Origin: Iodobacter fluviatilis
GTDB lineage: Bacteria; Pseudomonadota; Gammaproteobacteria; Burkholderiales; Chitinibacteraceae
Length of the DNA: 64,000 nt
Assembly (NCBI RefSeq): GCF_900451195.1
Contig: NZ_UGHR01000001.1
Coordinates: 2,666,001 to 2,730,000 of the forward strand
Reading direction: 5' to 3'
This document shows, piece by piece, positions 62,401-64,000 of this stretch. Both the position numbers and the translations under genes were made by a program. Under the pieces are notes generated by a model. It was not told where the DNA came from and searched no databases. It was given only the letters and a program-made list of their open reading frames with translations. How positions within the stretch are numbered: the first letter of the stretch is position 1; each line of letters begins with the position of its first letter.

Positions 62401-63119
62401 TATTTACAAGCCGATGTGGCAATATCCAAGGGCACACTCAGGCTGTGACGATCAAAAGACACATCAATAAGATGCTGGCCTGGCGAGCAGTGCGCCAAAG
62501 GGAAATGGTATTCGCGCTCTGTGCCTGCCAGTAAATACCATGCACTGAATTCTTGCTGATCAAGCTTCAGCGTTTCGCTTTTAAGCGAAGACAATCTTAA
62601 TGTGGCATTGCCCGTGTTTTTAAGTGTAAAACTTAAATCCCCTTTTTGCAGTTTGATGTTGTCCATCGTGGCCGCCCTATTCAAAACCGCAGGTTGTACA
62701 AAAATGGGCACGCCAAAACTCAATACCATCGACAACTGAGAGCTGCCCGCCTCGCTTTTAAGCGGCGGCTGCTCATTCACATACAAGCGGTAAGCCAGCT
62801 CATCAGCGGCTCTGGGCACGCGTAAACCAATACGCACAACACGCTGGCTGTGCGGGGCGATTTCTGCCTGCTTTGGGAAAAACAGCAGATCGCTGGTCTC
62901 GTTATAAAGATCTTCGCCAGCCGCATCCTGCTCCCAGCGCTTGGCATCCAGCGCCACCCGCAGCGGCGTATCACCCACATTGGCAATCGTAATAGAAGAC
63001 GTCTTGTCTTTCGCCGTAAAATCTAGCCGAACTGGCGACACAGAAAATTGCGCGGCAAACGCAGGGGCACAAAGCAGGCTAATCCAGCCCGCGAATAAGA
63101 GCATCAAGAGCTTTTGCAT
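62400..63119 (-). CDS. Csu-type periplasmic pilus chaperone
   Basis: The 239-residue protein has a signal peptide (KLLMLLFAGWISLLCAPAFA) and the two immunoglobulin-like domains of a pilus chaperone: FSVSPVRLDFTAKDKTSSIT, IAPHSQRVVRIGLRVPR (conserved Arg-type subunit-binding edge) and LSFTLKNTGNATLRLSSLKS. The pattern NVGDTPLRVALDAKRWEQD is as in CsuC. ATG 63119 has GGGCC upstream at the right distance; a longer frame to 63245 is not needed. Confidence 0.92.
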   Translation of the reverse strand: MQKLLMLLFAGWISLLCAPAFAAQFSVSPVRLDFTAKDKTSSITIANVGDTPLRVALDAKRWEQDAAGEDLYNETSDLLFFPKQAEIAPHSQRVVRIGLRVPRAADELAYRLYVNEQPPLKSEAGSSQLSMVLSFGVPIFVQPAVLNRAATMDNIKLQKGDLSFTLKNTGNATLRLSSLKSETLKLDQQEFSAWYLLAGTEREYHFPLAHCSPGQHLIDVSFDRHSLSVPLDIATSACK

Positions 63120-63435
63120 ATCAGGCCCTTTATTTAAGTAAGTTTTGATCGCGCCAACCTGCCACTCTGAATAGAACGTGGCAAACATAGCGCAGAGAAA
63201 GACACAGACACCACAAACCCTGCCTTGCAGCAAAGTGGCCCGCATCTTAAGGAAAAAGCTGATTAAGTTGTCTTATCAGGGCCCAGTGCGAGAACCGGAC
63301 TCCAACTAGGGAATGACAAGATCAGAAACAGACTGATTTTCCCTCGACCCGAAGCGTCTTTAAAAAACCCAGCGTGCACACCAGATTGTTTAAAAATAGA
63401 GGCAATACACATAGAATGCCTCTTTAGCAGAGTAT
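63120..63435. other. Spacer between pilin and chaperone genes
   Basis: The 316 bp between the pilin stop and the chaperone start hold the hairpin at 63391-63423 and no gene. A gap of this size within a pilus operon is common because the pilin is needed in excess. Confidence 0.6.
63391..63423 (-). terminator. Partial terminator (attenuator) after the major pilin gene
   Basis: On the minus strand AGAGGCA (63423-63417) pairs with TGCCTCT (63404-63398) around a 12-base loop, followed by ATTTTTA (T5 at 63396-63392). The stem is only 7 bp, so it could let part of the transcripts continue to the chaperone and usher. Confidence 0.7.
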
Positions 63436-63894
63436 TTAAGGTGCGACTGTCAGCACAACCGTATCAGCATAATCACCCGCCTTGGCATTTTGATAGGCAG
63501 CGCCTTCAACAACCGCAGTCAGCAATACTTTATTTTCTGTTAAGCCGCCCTCGCCCACGCCAGATGTTTTATCTGCCGTCAGATTGTATTCAATCAAATC
63601 ACTGGCATCGCCATCACTTAATTTAATATTTTTTTTACCTTCGGCACCATTTAAACCATCGTTCATTGAAACGGTATAGCTTGTACCCTTGGAACACCAA
63701 AAGCTGATATCTGCTGTTGTTTGTTTTTGTGCATCAACACCAGGCGTCATATCCGGAATAGTCATCGTGACATCGGATGGATTTACAAAAGTACAAACAG
63801 GCAATACTTTGCCTAATACATGGACATTTACATTAGCAGCAAAGGCAGGAAAAGCAGCCGAAGCAAATAAAGAAGCCAAAATCATTTTTTTCAT
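63436..63894 (-). CDS. Csu-type major pilin (SCPU domain)
   Basis: The 152-residue protein has a signal peptide (KKMILASLFASAAFPAFA) and an SCPU domain: NVNVHVLGKVLPVCTFVNPS, ISFWCSKGTSYTVSMNDGLN and the last strand AGDYADTVVLTVAP. It should be the CsuA/B-like shaft subunit, with two Cys forming a disulfide. AAAGAGGGATTCA gives a ribosome site before the ATG. It is the first gene of the operon visible here, followed by chaperone, usher and tip. Confidence 0.92.
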   Translation of the reverse strand: MKKMILASLFASAAFPAFAANVNVHVLGKVLPVCTFVNPSDVTMTIPDMTPGVDAQKQTTADISFWCSKGTSYTVSMNDGLNGAEGKKNIKLSDGDASDLIEYNLTADKTSGVGEGGLTENKVLLTAVVEGAAYQNAKAGDYADTVVLTVAP

Positions 63895-64000
63895 TGAATC
63901 CCTCTTTTATTTAAATGAAGTCAGTAATAAGAGAGGTAATTCTATAAGAAATTTCCTACGGCAATAAGCTAAATACTTTACAAAAAAAGAGTGATCTATA

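Noticed and set aside
1..64000. CRISPR array or tRNA genes
   Set aside because: No regularly spaced direct repeats and no cloverleaf with T-loop GGTTCRANTCC were seen on either strand.

Overview
The window looks like the chromosome of a Gram-negative betaproteobacterium, most likely a Neisseriales/Chromobacteriaceae member of the Iodobacter or Deefgea type. That placement is an inference from the mix of genes (glycerol regulon, RubB-type reductase, OxyR-DsbB pair, PEP-CTERM protein, Csu-type pili, chitinase) and from the base composition. No rRNA or tRNA is visible, so the genus is not proven.

Bases 1-18364 are the late region of a contractile-tailed (myovirus) prophage, with its left part outside the window. 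It starts in the head genes (end of a probable protease/scaffold, major capsid, decoration protein, Mu gp36- and gp37-like connector proteins). It continues through sheath, tube, tail assembly chaperone, tape measure, then a P2-type tail set (U, X, D, V, W, J, I), a tail fibre and a small distal protein. Almost all of these genes overlap or abut, as in one operon. The tail assembly chaperone has an ATG-less P2 GpE-like extension in the +1/-2 frame, so a programmed frameshift is likely. The operon is interrupted between tube and chaperone (about 5.0-7.8 kb) by four AT-richer genes on the opposite strand: two secreted proteins, a uracil-DNA glycosylase homologue and a Gly/Ser-rich microprotein. 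This insert carries a good integron attC site (6561-6618) and matching cassette half-sites, so at least two of these genes look like integron cassettes carried by a prophage, with no integrase in view.

Bases 18365-31049 are ordinary host genes: a degenerate dispersed repeat; thiM-thiE behind a TPP riboswitch; a three-receiver hybrid histidine kinase with a periplasmic SUOX-fold protein; an aminotransferase divergent from a MarR regulator; a glycosyltransferase; a GyrI-like protein; a VOC protein; a methyltransferase-like protein; and a DUF2157 / DUF4401-GDYXXLXY membrane pair.

Bases 31050-40849 form an accessory region that begins AT-rich. It holds a sigma-70-like regulator, several small unknown proteins, a RhiA-like protein, a frameshifted small gene, a GH18 chitinase without a signal peptide, an RBBP9-type hydrolase ending in a 90-bp MITE-like inverted repeat, and two large unrecognised proteins (one secreted with a CxxCH motif).

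Bases 41200-49254 are the glycerol / glycerol-3-phosphate locus: a triosephosphate isomerase and glpD leftward, then glpR, glpK, glpF and glpT rightward. GlpF has NLA in place of the first NPA motif. A second copy of the dispersed repeat lies between glpR and glpK.

Bases 49303-64000 hold a PEP-CTERM protein, kbl-tdh threonine catabolism split by a palindromic repeat, speG, a rubredoxin reductase, dsbB-oxyR, a patatin phospholipase, guaB, and a Csu-type chaperone-usher pilus operon (pilin, chaperone, usher, tip subunit) running to the right edge.
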